This document shows, piece after piece, positions 6,220 through 14,746 of a stretch of 39,299 nt of DNA; the first letter of the stretch is position 1; every line of letters begins with the position of its first letter. The stretch spans positions 1-39,299 of the forward strand of contig NZ_JAJOHV010000036.1 of the NCBI RefSeq assembly GCF_021129175.1, given 5' to 3'. Source of the DNA: Chromobacterium piscinae (GTDB lineage: Bacteria > Pseudomonadota > Gammaproteobacteria > Burkholderiales > Chromobacteriaceae). The translations under genes and the position numbers were made by a program. The notes under the pieces are model-generated. The model was not told the DNA's origin, searched no databases, and saw only the letters and a list, made by a program, of their open reading frames with translations.

Positions 6220-9200
6220 ATGTCGCTTACCAACAAGACCGAACTGGCCAGCCTGATCGCTGATATTCAGGCAGTGGCCGAGAGCAAGCTTTCTTCCAAG
6301 GAGACCCAACGACTCGCCGCCTTCTTCCCGATCTATTTCGAAGAGACCGAACACGCTGACCTCAGGCAGTTCTCCTCGCTCGATCTGTTCGGCGCAGCGA
6401 TGGCGCACTACGAGTTCGCCGGCAAGCGCTCTGCCGGACAGGTCAAGTGCCGCATCTACAACCCCGATTTCGAACGCGACGGCTGGCAAAGCACCCACAC
6501 GGTGATCGAAGTGGTGAACGACGACATGCCGTTCCTGATCGATTCGATCTCCATGCTGCTTTCGCGCTACAACCTCAATCTGCATCTGCTGGTCCACCCG
6601 GTGTTGGCGGTTGCCCGCGACAAGAGCGGCGTGCTGGCCGAGGTGAAGCGCACCGAGGACCGTAGCCTGCCGCTGGAGTCCTTCATTCACGTCCAGATCG
6701 ACCGCATCAGCGACGCCGAGCTGCTGGCCAAGCTCGAAGCCGAGCTCAAGCGCGTGCTGGCCGATATCCGCCTGGTGGTCAGCGACGAGCCGAAAATGCG
6801 CGAAGTGCTGGCCGGCATCGGCAAGGATCTGGCCAAGGTGAAGGGCGAGCGCGCCGCCGAAGCCAAGGAAGCCGTGGCCTTCCTCGACTGGATGGCTGCG
6901 CGCAACTTCCTGTTCATGGGCTATTGCGATTACGATCTGGTCAAGCGCGACGGCAAGGACAGTCTGAAGATCGTCAAGGAGTCCGGTCTTGGCATCCTGA
7001 AAGAGCAGGGCGACAAGGAATACTCCGCCAGCTTCGAACAACTGCCGCAGGAGCTGCGCGAACTGGCCCACCTGCCGCAGCTGATCATCCTGAACAAATC
7101 GCAGACCCGCTCCATCATCCACCGTCCGGCCTATGTCGACTTCGTCGGCATCAAGCGCTTCAACGACAAGGGCCAGGTGATAGGCGAGCGCCGCTTCTTG
7201 GGTCTGTATACCGCCAGCGCCTACCAAGCTTCGCCGAAGGACGTGCCCATCCTGCGCCAGAAAGTGGCGACCGTGGTGTCCAGCTGCGACTTCGTCGACG
7301 ACAGCTATAAGTCCAAGACTCTGGGCTTTGTGCTGGAAAGCTACCCGCGCGACGAGTTGTTCGAAATCCCGGCCGAGGTGCTGGGGCCGATCGCCGAAGG
7401 TATCGTCAGCCTGCAGGAACGCCCGCGTGTGCGGCTGTTCGTCCGCGCCGACCGCTACCACCGCTATGTCAGCAGCCTGGTTTACGTGCCGCGCGACAGC
7501 TTCAGCACCGAAGTGCGGCTGAAGATCGAAAAGGTGTTGATGAACGCCTTCAATGGCGCCAGTGCCGAGTTCAGCGTACAGATCGGCGACGGCACCTTGG
7601 CCCGCGTCCATTACATCATTCGAACCGCATCCGCCAAACTGCCGGAATTCCACGCCGCCGACATCGAGGCTGAAATCGCCCGTCTGGTGCGCGGCTGGAG
7701 CGAAGAGCTGCACCAGCAATTGGTGGAAGCCCATGGCGAAGAGCGCGGCAACGGCCTGTTCAACCGCTACAAGGATGGTTTCCCGCTGGCTTACCGCGAA
7801 GAATTCGCGGTGCGCAACGCGGTGCTGGACGTCCAGCATCTGGAGGCGATCTGCCCCGAGCAGCCGCTGGCGATGAAGCTGTACCGTCCCTTCCACCGCG
7901 TCGGCGCGGCCTTCAATCTCAAACTGTTCCGCGAAGGCGAGCCGCTGGGCCTGTCCGCCAGCCTGCCCATTCTCGAGAACATGGGCGTCAAGGTGCGCGA
8001 TGAGCATCCGTACTGCGTGAAGCGCGCGGACGGCAGCCAGGTGTGGATCAGCGACTTCGGCCTCGACGTCGGCGGTTTCGGCGAGCAGATGGCGCAGGAC
8101 CAGGTGCAGCAGGACTTCCAGGAGCTGCTCGCCCAGGTGTTCGCCAAGCGTTGCGAAAACGACGGCTTCAACCGCCTGGCGCTGGTGGCGGGCCTCGACT
8201 GGCGCGAGATCTCGCTGGTGCGCGCGCTGGCCAAGTATCTGCGCCAGGGCGGCTTGACCTTCAGCCAGGCGTACATCGAGCAGTGCGTGGCCAACTACCC
8301 GGCCATCACCCGCAGCCTGGTTGAGCTGTTCTACGCCCGCCTGGACCCGGCAGGCTTCGACGACGACAAGGCCGAGCTGCTGCTGGCCGCCGTGCGCGGC
8401 ATGCTGGACGGCGTGGCCAATCTGGACGAAGACCGCATCCTGAACGGCTTCCTGGCCGTGATCTTGGCCACTCGCCGCACCAACTTCTGGCAGAAGGCGG
8501 AAGACGGCCACTTCAAGTCCTACATCTCGTTCAAGCTGGAATCCAACCAGATTCCGTTCCTGCCGCAGCCGCGCCCGATGTTTGAAATCTGGGTCTACAG
8601 CCCGCGCGTGGAGGGCGTGCACCTGCGCGGCTCCAAGGTCGCCCGCGGCGGCCTGCGCTGGTCCGACCGGATGGAAGACTTCCGCACCGAAGTTCTGGGC
8701 CTGGTGAAGGCGCAGATGGTGAAGAACTCGGTGATCGTGCCGATGGGCTCCAAGGGCGGCTTCGTCGGCAAGCAACTGCCGGCGCCGTCCGAGCGCGAGG
8801 CCTTCCTGGCCGAGGGCATCGCCTGCTACAAGATCTTCATCTCCGCCTTGCTGGACGTCACCGACAATCTGGTGACCGGCCAGATCATTCCGCCGACCGA
8901 CGTCCGCCGCCTGGATCCGGACGATCCGTACCTGGTGGTGGCCGCCGACAAGGGCACGGCCACCTTCTCTGACATCGCCAACGGCATTTCCGAGTCCTAC
9001 GGCTTCTGGCTGGGCGACGCCTTCGCCTCCGGCGGTTCCGCCGGCTACGACCACAAGGGCATGGGCATCACCGCCCGCGGCGCCTGGGAGTCGGTGAAGC
9101 GCCACTTCCGCCACCTGGGCGTCAACACCCAGGAACAGGATTTCACGGTGATCGGCATCGGCGATATGGCCGGCGACGTGTTCGGCAACGGCATGCTGCT

Positions 9201-11028
9201 GTCCGAGCACATTTGCCTGAAGGCGGCGTTCAACCACTTGCACATCTTCCTGGATCCGACGCCGAACGCGAAGAAGAGCTTCGCCGAGCGCGCGCGCCTG
9301 TTCAATCTGCCGCGTTCCAGCTGGACCGATTACAACCGCGAGCTGATCTCCAAGGGCGGCGGCATTTTCGAGCGCAGCGCCAAGTCTATCCCGCTGTCGC
9401 CGGAAGTGAAGGCGTGGCTGGAAACCAGCAAGGACAGCATGGCGCCGAACGAGCTGATCCATGAGATCCTCAAGGCCAAGATCGACCTGCTGTACAACGG
9501 CGGCATCGGCACCTACGTCAAGGCGTCCACGCAGAGCCACGCCGACGCCCGCGACCGCGCTTGCGATCCGGTGCGCGTCAACGGCAACCAGCTGCAAGCC
9601 CGCGTGGTGGCCGAAGGCGGCAACCTGACGTGCACCCAGCTGGGCCGCGTCGAGTTCGCGCTGGCAGGCGGCCGCATCGCCACTGACGCCATCGACAACT
9701 CCGCCGGCGTCGATTGCTCCGACCACGAGGTCAACATCAAGATCCTGCTGGGCGCGGTGATGCAGGCCGGCGACATGACGCTGAAGCAGCGCAACGAGCT
9801 GCTGGCCGAGATGACCGACGAAGTGGGCCATCTGGTGCTGCGCAACAACGTGCTGCAGACCCAGGTGCTGGCGATCAAGCGTCTGGAAGCCGCGTCGATG
9901 CTGTCCACCCATGCGCGGATGATCGCGCACATGGAAAAGACCGGCGAACTGAACCGCGAGATCGAGTACCTGCCGTCCGAAACCCAGATCAACGAGCGCC
10001 GCCTGGCCCGCCAGGGCCTGACCGTGCCGGAGATCGCGGTGCTGCTGGCCTACAGCAAGATTTCGCTGGACCAGGCTATCCTGGCTACCGACGTGCCGGA
10101 CGACAAGGACTTCCTGCCGATACTGGTCAACTACTTCCCGAAACCGTTGCAGCAGCGCTTCGGCAAGCAGATGGAACAGCATCAGCTGCGCCGCGAGATC
10201 ATCGCCAACCAGCTGGCCAACCAGATCATCAACCGCATGGGCACCACCTTCGTGTTCCGGATGCAGGAGGAGTCGCCGTTCTCCGCGGCCGACATCGCCC
10301 GCGCCTGGTGGATCGCCAGCCGCGTGTTCGACGCGGAAAGTCTGTGGGGCCAGATCGAGGCGCTGGACAACAAGGTGCCGGCCGACCAGCAGATGCAGCT
10401 GATGGTGTTGGTGCGCACGCTGGTGGAGCGCGTGACCCGCTGGGTGCTGCGCAACAAGCGTCCGTTCGGGTCCGTCAACGCGGTAATCGAGCAGTACGCG
10501 TCCAAGGTGCAGGGCCTGCTGGCGCAGCTGCCCAAGCTGATTCCGGCCGCCGACTACCCGGCGGTGGCCGCGCTGGAGCAACGCATCGCCCACGCGAATC
10601 TGCCGCAGCCGCTGACCCAGGTGCTGGCGCGCCTTGAGTTCGCGGTACCGCTGATGGACATCATCGAGATCAGCGAGGGCAGCAAGCTCAAGCTGGAGCA
10701 AGTGGCGGCCAACTACTACCAACTGGGCAGCGCGCTGCAGCTGGATTGGCTGCGCGACGCCATCACCGGCCTGCCGCGCGACAACCGCTGGCAGTCTCTG
10801 GCTCGTTCGGCGCTGCGCGACGACCTGTACAGCGTGCACCGCAATCTGGCCCGACAGGCGCTGGAAGGCGTGTCGGCGGCGGACTTCGCCGCCAAGTGGC
10901 TGGTCAACCGCCAGGGCGCGGTGGAAATCTGCGGCCAGATGTTCGCCGAGCTGCAGTCGTTCAGCGCGCTGGACCTGGCGATGCTGTCCGCCGGCATGCG
11001 CGAGCTGAACAACCATCTGCTGGCATGA
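6220..11028 (+). CDS. gdhB: NAD-dependent glutamate dehydrogenase, 180-kDa class
   Basis: A 1602-aa cytoplasmic enzyme converting glutamate to 2-oxoglutarate and ammonia with NAD. The length is that of the large (L180) GDH class known from Streptomyces, Pseudomonas (GdhB) and Caulobacter. The long N-terminal part (to about 700) corresponds to the family's ACT-like regulatory region. The catalytic core starts near residue 808 with GGLRWSDRMEDFRTEVLGLV and continues to KGGFVG; the NAD-binding part includes GIGDMAGDVFGNGML and VVAEGGNLTCTQLGR. In P. aeruginosa this enzyme is arginine-inducible through ArgR and allosterically controlled. The divergent arginine transporter genes and the ArgR-like sites upstream suggest the same here. 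The start at 6220 follows AGAGAAGC. A strong terminator ends the unit. Confidence 0.96.
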   Translation: MSLTNKTELASLIADIQAVAESKLSSKETQRLAAFFPIYFEETEHADLRQFSSLDLFGAAMAHYEFAGKRSAGQVKCRIYNPDFERDGWQSTHTVIEVVNDDMPFLIDSISMLLSRYNLNLHLLVHPVLAVARDKSGVLAEVKRTEDRSLPLESFIHVQIDRISDAELLAKLEAELKRVLADIRLVVSDEPKMREVLAGIGKDLAKVKGERAAEAKEAVAFLDWMAARNFLFMGYCDYDLVKRDGKDSLKIVKESGLGILKEQGDKEYSASFEQLPQELRELAHLPQLIILNKSQTRSIIHRPAYVDFVGIKRFNDKGQVIGERRFLGLYTASAYQASPKDVPILRQKVATVVSSCDFVDDSYKSKTLGFVLESYPRDELFEIPAEVLGPIAEGIVSLQERPRVRLFVRADRYHRYVSSLVYVPRDSFSTEVRLKIEKVLMNAFNGASAEFSVQIGDGTLARVHYIIRTASAKLPEFHAADIEAEIARLVRGWSEELHQQLVEAHGEERGNGLFNRYKDGFPLAYREEFAVRNAVLDVQHLEAICPEQPLAMKLYRPFHRVGAAFNLKLFREGEPLGLSASLPILENMGVKVRDEHPYCVKRADGSQVWISDFGLDVGGFGEQMAQDQVQQDFQELLAQVFAKRCENDGFNRLALVAGLDWREISLVRALAKYLRQGGLTFSQAYIEQCVANYPAITRSLVELFYARLDPAGFDDDKAELLLAAVRGMLDGVANLDEDRILNGFLAVILATRRTNFWQKAEDGHFKSYISFKLESNQIPFLPQPRPMFEIWVYSPRVEGVHLRGSKVARGGLRWSDRMEDFRTEVLGLVKAQMVKNSVIVPMGSKGGFVGKQLPAPSEREAFLAEGIACYKIFISALLDVTDNLVTGQIIPPTDVRRLDPDDPYLVVAADKGTATFSDIANGISESYGFWLGDAFASGGSAGYDHKGMGITARGAWESVKRHFRHLGVNTQEQDFTVIGIGDMAGDVFGNGMLLSEHICLKAAFNHLHIFLDPTPNAKKSFAERARLFNLPRSSWTDYNRELISKGGGIFERSAKSIPLSPEVKAWLETSKDSMAPNELIHEILKAKIDLLYNGGIGTYVKASTQSHADARDRACDPVRVNGNQLQARVVAEGGNLTCTQLGRVEFALAGGRIATDAIDNSAGVDCSDHEVNIKILLGAVMQAGDMTLKQRNELLAEMTDEVGHLVLRNNVLQTQVLAIKRLEAASMLSTHARMIAHMEKTGELNREIEYLPSETQINERRLARQGLTVPEIAVLLAYSKISLDQAILATDVPDDKDFLPILVNYFPKPLQQRFGKQMEQHQLRREIIANQLANQIINRMGTTFVFRMQEESPFSAADIARAWWIASRVFDAESLWGQIEALDNKVPADQQMQLMVLVRTLVERVTRWVLRNKRPFGSVNAVIEQYASKVQGLLAQLPKLIPAADYPAVAALEQRIAHANLPQPLTQVLARLEFAVPLMDIIEISEGSKLKLEQVAANYYQLGSALQLDWLRDAITGLPRDNRWQSLARSALRDDLYSVHRNLARQALEGVSAADFAAKWLVNRQGAVEICGQMFAELQSFSALDLAMLSAGMRELNNHLLA

Positions 11029-11066
11029 TGCCGATGGCCTGAAAATTCCGGCCGCGAGGACGGAAT

Positions 11067-11100
11067 GAAAAACGCCGCGAGGATTCCTCGCGGCGTTTTT
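11067..11100 (+). terminator. Intrinsic terminator after the gdhB-like gene
   Basis: AACGCCGCGAGG, a 3-nt loop, CCTCGCGGCGTT and a T5 run, about 40 bp past the stop codon. The A-rich left flank makes it potentially bidirectional. Confidence 0.92.
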
Positions 11101-11246
11101 GTTGATATTGCCGGAATATCGGATTTGCATCGGTTTTGTGGATTTTAGTAGCTCAAATGTCACTGAAATTGTGTATCTTTGCCGATCTCGACGTCATGCC
11201 GTGGCAGCGGCGGGCTTCGTTAAGAACAATACACAAGGAGCAAGTG

Positions 11247-12956
11247 ATGAAACTGATTCCACTGGGCATGACCCTGAGCGCCGCGCTGGCGCTGGGCGGC
11301 TGCATGTCCGATTCCTCGTCCGTGGGCGCGACGCGCACCCAGACCGGCGACGAAGCCGCCGCCGGCCAGGTGGCGGTCAAGATGATCGCCTTCAACGATT
11401 TCCACGGCAACCTGGAAGCGCCGGGCACGCTGGCGATTCCTGATCCGAAGGACCCGAGCAAGACCGTCAAGGTGACGGCCGGCGGCGTCGACTATCTGGC
11501 CGCCTGGGTCAAGCAGCTGCGCGCGCAGTCGCCGAACACCGTGGTGGTGTCGGCCGGCGATCTGATCGGCGCCAGCCCGCTGGTGTCCGGCTTGTTCCAC
11601 GACGAGCCGACGATAGAGGCGATGAATCTGCTGGGCCTGGACATCAACGCGGTGGGCAATCACGAATTCGACGACGGCCAGGATGAGCTGCTACGGATGC
11701 AGAACGGCGGCTGCAAGGCCGGTGCGGTTGAAACCTCCTGCTTGTACGGCGGCGGCTTCTCCGGCGCCAAGTTCAAGTTCCTGGCGGCCAATGTGCAGAA
11801 ACAGGACGGCGGCACGCTGTTCCCGGCTTACGAGATCAAGAAGTACGGCAATATCCCGGTCGCCTTCATCGGCATGACGCTGAAGGGCACGCCCGACATC
11901 GTGTCGCCCACCGGCATCCAGGGCCTGAGCTTCAAGGACGAGGCCGACACCGTGAATGCGCTGGTGCCCAAGCTGAAAGCGCAAGGCGTGGCCGCGGTGG
12001 TGGTGGTGGTGCACGAGGGTGGCTACCAGAGCGGCAACTACAACGAGTGCAAGGGCATTTCCGGCCCCATCGTCGACATCGTCAAGAAACTCGACAAGGT
12101 TGTGGGGCTGGTGGTCACCGGCCACACCCATCAGGCATACAATTGCCAGATCGACGGCCGCACGGTCACCAGCGCCAAGAACTACGGCCAGCTGTTCACC
12201 GAGATCAACTTCAAGCTGAGCCCGGCGACGCGGACCTTCGTGCCGGGGTCGATCCAGGCGGTCAACCGTCCGGTGACGCAGGACATCACGCCGCTGGCCA
12301 GTATCAGCAGCCTGGTCCAGTTCTATCTGGATAAGGCGGCGAAGAAAGGCAACAAGCCTGTAGGCACGCTGGCGGGCGCGCTGACCCGCAGCCCCAACGC
12401 GGCGGGCGAATCGACCTTGGGCGATGTGATCGCCGACTCGCAATTAGCGGCCAGCGGCAAGAAGGGGACGGCAGTAGCGGAGGTGGCTTTCATGAACCCG
12501 GGCGGCATCCGCGCCGACCTGGCGCCGGCCGCGGACGGTAGCGTCAGCTACAAGCAGGTCTACACCGTGCAGCCCTTCGGCAACACCATGATGACGATGA
12601 CGCTGACCGGCCAGCAGATAGACCGCCTGTTGGAGCAGCAGTGGAGCAATCCGTCCCAGCCCAAGATCCTGCAGGTGTCGTCCGGCTTCAGCTACAGCTG
12701 GAGTCTATCGGCCCCAACCGGCAATAAGGTAGACATCAACAGCATCACCATCAACGGCAAGAAAATCGATCCTGCAGCCAGCTATACGGTGCAGGTGAAC
12801 AACTTCATCACCGGCGGCGGCGACGGCTTCACCGTGCTGACCGAAGGCGGCAACCGCGTCGGCGGCGGGGTGGACGTGGATGTGCTGAATGACTACCTGG
12901 CGGGGCATCCCAATCTGCCGGTGCCGGCGCTGAACCGCATCGTTCAGCTGCCATGA
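11247..12956 (+). CDS. Lipoprotein 5'-nucleotidase/metallophosphatase (UshA family)
   Basis: A 569-aa exported phosphohydrolase, likely acting on extracellular nucleotides. The signal ends in a lipobox, LALGGC, with Cys19 as lipidation site. The N-terminal calcineurin-like metallophosphatase domain shows AFNDFHGNLE, AGDLIGASPL, VGNHEFDDG, VVVVHEGGY and VTGHTHQAYN, the metal ligands of the family. The C-terminal 5'-nucleotidase domain has NPGGIRADL and YTVQPFGNTMMTMTLTG. The ATG at 11247 is chosen for its ideal AAGGAG at 11235-11240 and because the signal peptide starts there. Residues after the Cys include Asp21 (M20-S-D is not residue +2), so +2 is Met, which gives no inner-membrane retention signal; outer-membrane anchoring is likely. 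No clear terminator follows. Confidence 0.92.
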   Translation: MKLIPLGMTLSAALALGGCMSDSSSVGATRTQTGDEAAAGQVAVKMIAFNDFHGNLEAPGTLAIPDPKDPSKTVKVTAGGVDYLAAWVKQLRAQSPNTVVVSAGDLIGASPLVSGLFHDEPTIEAMNLLGLDINAVGNHEFDDGQDELLRMQNGGCKAGAVETSCLYGGGFSGAKFKFLAANVQKQDGGTLFPAYEIKKYGNIPVAFIGMTLKGTPDIVSPTGIQGLSFKDEADTVNALVPKLKAQGVAAVVVVVHEGGYQSGNYNECKGISGPIVDIVKKLDKVVGLVVTGHTHQAYNCQIDGRTVTSAKNYGQLFTEINFKLSPATRTFVPGSIQAVNRPVTQDITPLASISSLVQFYLDKAAKKGNKPVGTLAGALTRSPNAAGESTLGDVIADSQLAASGKKGTAVAEVAFMNPGGIRADLAPAADGSVSYKQVYTVQPFGNTMMTMTLTGQQIDRLLEQQWSNPSQPKILQVSSGFSYSWSLSAPTGNKVDINSITINGKKIDPAASYTVQVNNFITGGGDGFTVLTEGGNRVGGGVDVDVLNDYLAGHPNLPVPALNRIVQLP

Positions 12957-13135
12957 GCGATGGGCCTCTCCGCCTGCGGGCAGGTGGAAGGGCTCTGCGC
13001 CTGTTCAAAGTCCGACGAGCGAGGGCGAGGCAAGGCCAAAGCAGCTGAAGAAGCGCCGCGCGGATACGGCGCGTGAGATTCTGAAGCTGTTTGCAACGCC
13101 GTGTCGCCGATGCGCGGCAGGCATTGGGCAGGCTT
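12957..13135. other. Intergenic stretch, possible dispersed repeat
   Basis: The 179 bp between the convergent nucleotidase and diguanylate cyclase genes holds no gene and no good terminator. The part from about 13005 to 13130 has an even purine-rich run (GAGCGAGGGCGAGGCAAGG) and a short stem, GCGCCG/CGGCGC, which look like a dispersed intergenic repeat. No second copy is present in this window. Confidence 0.25.
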
Positions 13136-14155
13136 TCAGAAGTAGTCTATCTGGTCGGCGATGAGCGGGGATTCCAGCTTGCCGCCGGCCACCAGCTTCT
13201 CAAAGCCGCATACCTGGTCGCGGCCGTGGCTCTTGGCGTAGTAAAGCGCGCGGTCGGCTTGTTCCAGCAGCTGGTCCGGCAGCAGGCCGGGCGTGATGCG
13301 GGTGTAGCCGATGCTGATGGTGATGCAGCCCGCTTGGGGGAAAACGTGCCGCCGGACCGAGGCCCGGAAGCGCTCCAGCGCGACTTCGGCAGGCTCGGCG
13401 TCCCCGCATTCCAGCAGCAACGCGAATTCTTCGCCGTCATAGCGGAACAGTCCGTCTTCTTCGCGGAAGCTTGCCTGCATCAGCTGAGCCATCAGCAGCA
13501 GCACCTCGTCCCCGACCATGTGGCCGAAGCGGTCATTCACCTGCTTGAAATGGTCGATGTCCAGCAAGGCCAGCATATGGGTGGCCGCGGATTCCGCCTC
13601 ATGCTGCAAGGAGGCGATCAGGTTATAGAAGCGCAGATCGAATTTGCGCCGGTTATGCAGCGCGGTCAGCATGTCGCGGTCGGCCTCGAACAGCAGCCGC
13701 AGGAAGTTCTCGTGTATCCGCGCCATCGCCAGCAGCATGTCCCGGTTGACGTCGGCGTCCGGACCGCAGTGGATGACTACCAGCGAGGTGATGTTGCCCA
13801 TGCAGTGCAAGGGCAGGCACAGGCCGCTGGGAATGCGCAGTAGCGCCGTGTTGTCGTGATGGGCGTGGCTGAACAGATCGCGCAGAAACGGGGAAGGGGG
13901 CAGCCAGCCGTCTGCCGGGGTTTCGCGGACTTCCGGCTTGCCGGACGCGGCCAGCGCTTCCAGTCGGCGGCAGAGGTAGGGCGAGCCGTTGACCCGGCGG
14001 CAGGCGAACAGCTCCACCCTGTCGACATGCATCAGCTCCACCAGAGTGGACAGCAGGCTGGACTCCAGCATTTCCTGTTCGCGCTGCGAGGTCAGCTCGA
14101 CCAGATTGTCGAGCAGCAGCTTGCTTTCATCCTGCTCCGCGGGAGGCGTCGGCAT
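13136..14155 (-). CDS. Diguanylate cyclase with a variant GGDEF motif (DGEEF)
   Basis: A 339-aa cytoplasmic protein predicted to make cyclic di-GMP. The N-terminal 150 residues resemble a GAF-like sensor module; there is no membrane segment. The C-terminal GGDEF domain begins with DMLTALHNRRKFD (about 161-173) and has DIDHFKQVNDRFGHMVGDEVL. The active-site loop reads RYDGEEFALLL, so the usual first Gly is Asp240. The inhibitory I-site REED (231-234) has the exact spacing of five residues before the loop. SIGYT near 290 is also standard. The Gly to Asp change lies in the signature turn and may affect activity; the rest is intact. The mRNA leader can fold over the Shine-Dalgarno sequence (listed separately). 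Confidence 0.88.
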   Translation of the reverse strand: MPTPPAEQDESKLLLDNLVELTSQREQEMLESSLLSTLVELMHVDRVELFACRRVNGSPYLCRRLEALAASGKPEVRETPADGWLPPSPFLRDLFSHAHHDNTALLRIPSGLCLPLHCMGNITSLVVIHCGPDADVNRDMLLAMARIHENFLRLLFEADRDMLTALHNRRKFDLRFYNLIASLQHEAESAATHMLALLDIDHFKQVNDRFGHMVGDEVLLLMAQLMQASFREEDGLFRYDGEEFALLLECGDAEPAEVALERFRASVRRHVFPQAGCITISIGYTRITPGLLPDQLLEQADRALYYAKSHGRDQVCGFEKLVAGGKLESPLIADQIDYF

Positions 14156-14208
14156 GGCGGGAACTCCTGGAATGGCCGCAATGCGGCGCGTTTGCGCCGC
14201 AAGTTCCC
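14156..14208 (-). promoter_or_regulatory. Structured leader that could mask the cyclase ribosome binding site
   Basis: In the minus-strand mRNA, GGGAACT (14208-14202) is followed by a tight hairpin TGCGGCGC-AAAC-GCGCCGCA (14201-14182), a 16-nt single-stranded stretch ending in CCAGG, and AGTTCCC (14165-14159), which is complementary to the first arm. The Shine-Dalgarno AGGAG (14168-14164) runs into that last arm, 8 nt before the ATG. Pairing would cover its end and the whole spacer. Confidence 0.4.
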
Positions 14209-14241
14209 AGAATTATAGGCAAGCCGCCGAAGAAAACAGTC

Positions 14242-14694
14242 CTAGCCGCGACCAGTGCTGCCGAAGCCGCCGGCGCCGCGGTCGGAAGCGTCGAAGTCGT
14301 CGACGATATTGAAGCCCACCTGCACCACCGGCACGATCACCATCTGGGCGATGCGCTCCATTGGCTCCAGACGGAACGGTTCCTGGCCGCGGTTCCAGAC
14401 CGAGACGAACATCTGGCCCTGGTAGTCGGAGTCGATCAGGCCCACCAGATTGCCCAGTACGATGCCGTGTTTGTGGCCCAGGCCGGAGCGCGGCAGCAGC
14501 ATGGCGGCCAGGCCCGGATCGTTCAGGTGGATGGCGATGCCGGTCGGGATCAGCTTGGTTTCGCCCGGCTGGATGGTCATCGTTTCTTCAGTGGCGGCGC
14601 GCAGATCCAGGCCGGCCGAGCCGGAGGTGGCGTAGGCGGGCAGGTTGTCGCGCAGGCGCGCGTCCAGGATCTTGACGTCGATTACGGGTTGCAT
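14242..14694 (-). CDS. dut: Deoxyuridine triphosphatase
   Basis: A 150-aa trimeric dUTPase hydrolysing dUTP to dUMP and pyrophosphate, keeping uracil out of DNA and supplying thymidylate synthesis. All five family motifs are visible in order: [42 protein letters not shown] and the flexible C-terminal arm [13 protein letters not shown], which closes over the active site of the neighbouring subunit. Full length for the bacterial family. It lies 52 bp after coaBC in the same direction; coaBC-dut is a common proteobacterial operon. Confidence 0.97.
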   Translation of the reverse strand: MQPVIDVKILDARLRDNLPAYATSGSAGLDLRAATEETMTIQPGETKLIPTGIAIHLNDPGLAAMLLPRSGLGHKHGIVLGNLVGLIDSDYQGQMFVSVWNRGQEPFRLEPMERIAQMVIVPVVQVGFNIVDDFDASDRGAGGFGSTGRG

Positions 14695-14746
14695 GGTGTT
14701 TCCTTGTGATGCGGGGCGGCCGGAAAGCCGCCCGATGGTTGATTCT

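Noticed and set aside
6175-11163. A 1662-codon open frame antisense to the glutamate dehydrogenase gene
   Set aside because: Its protein is low-complexity, rich in His, Gln, Ala and Leu, as expected from the mirror of a GC-rich gene, while the plus-strand frame is a clear full-length family member.
11101-11246. Possible Pho box before the 5'-nucleotidase gene
   Set aside because: TGTCACTGAAATTGTGT is too far from the paired CTGTCAT repeats to call.
14708-14746. A promoter or terminator between coaBC and dut
   Set aside because: The 52-bp gap shows only short GC pairs without a T tract; co-transcription is the simpler reading.
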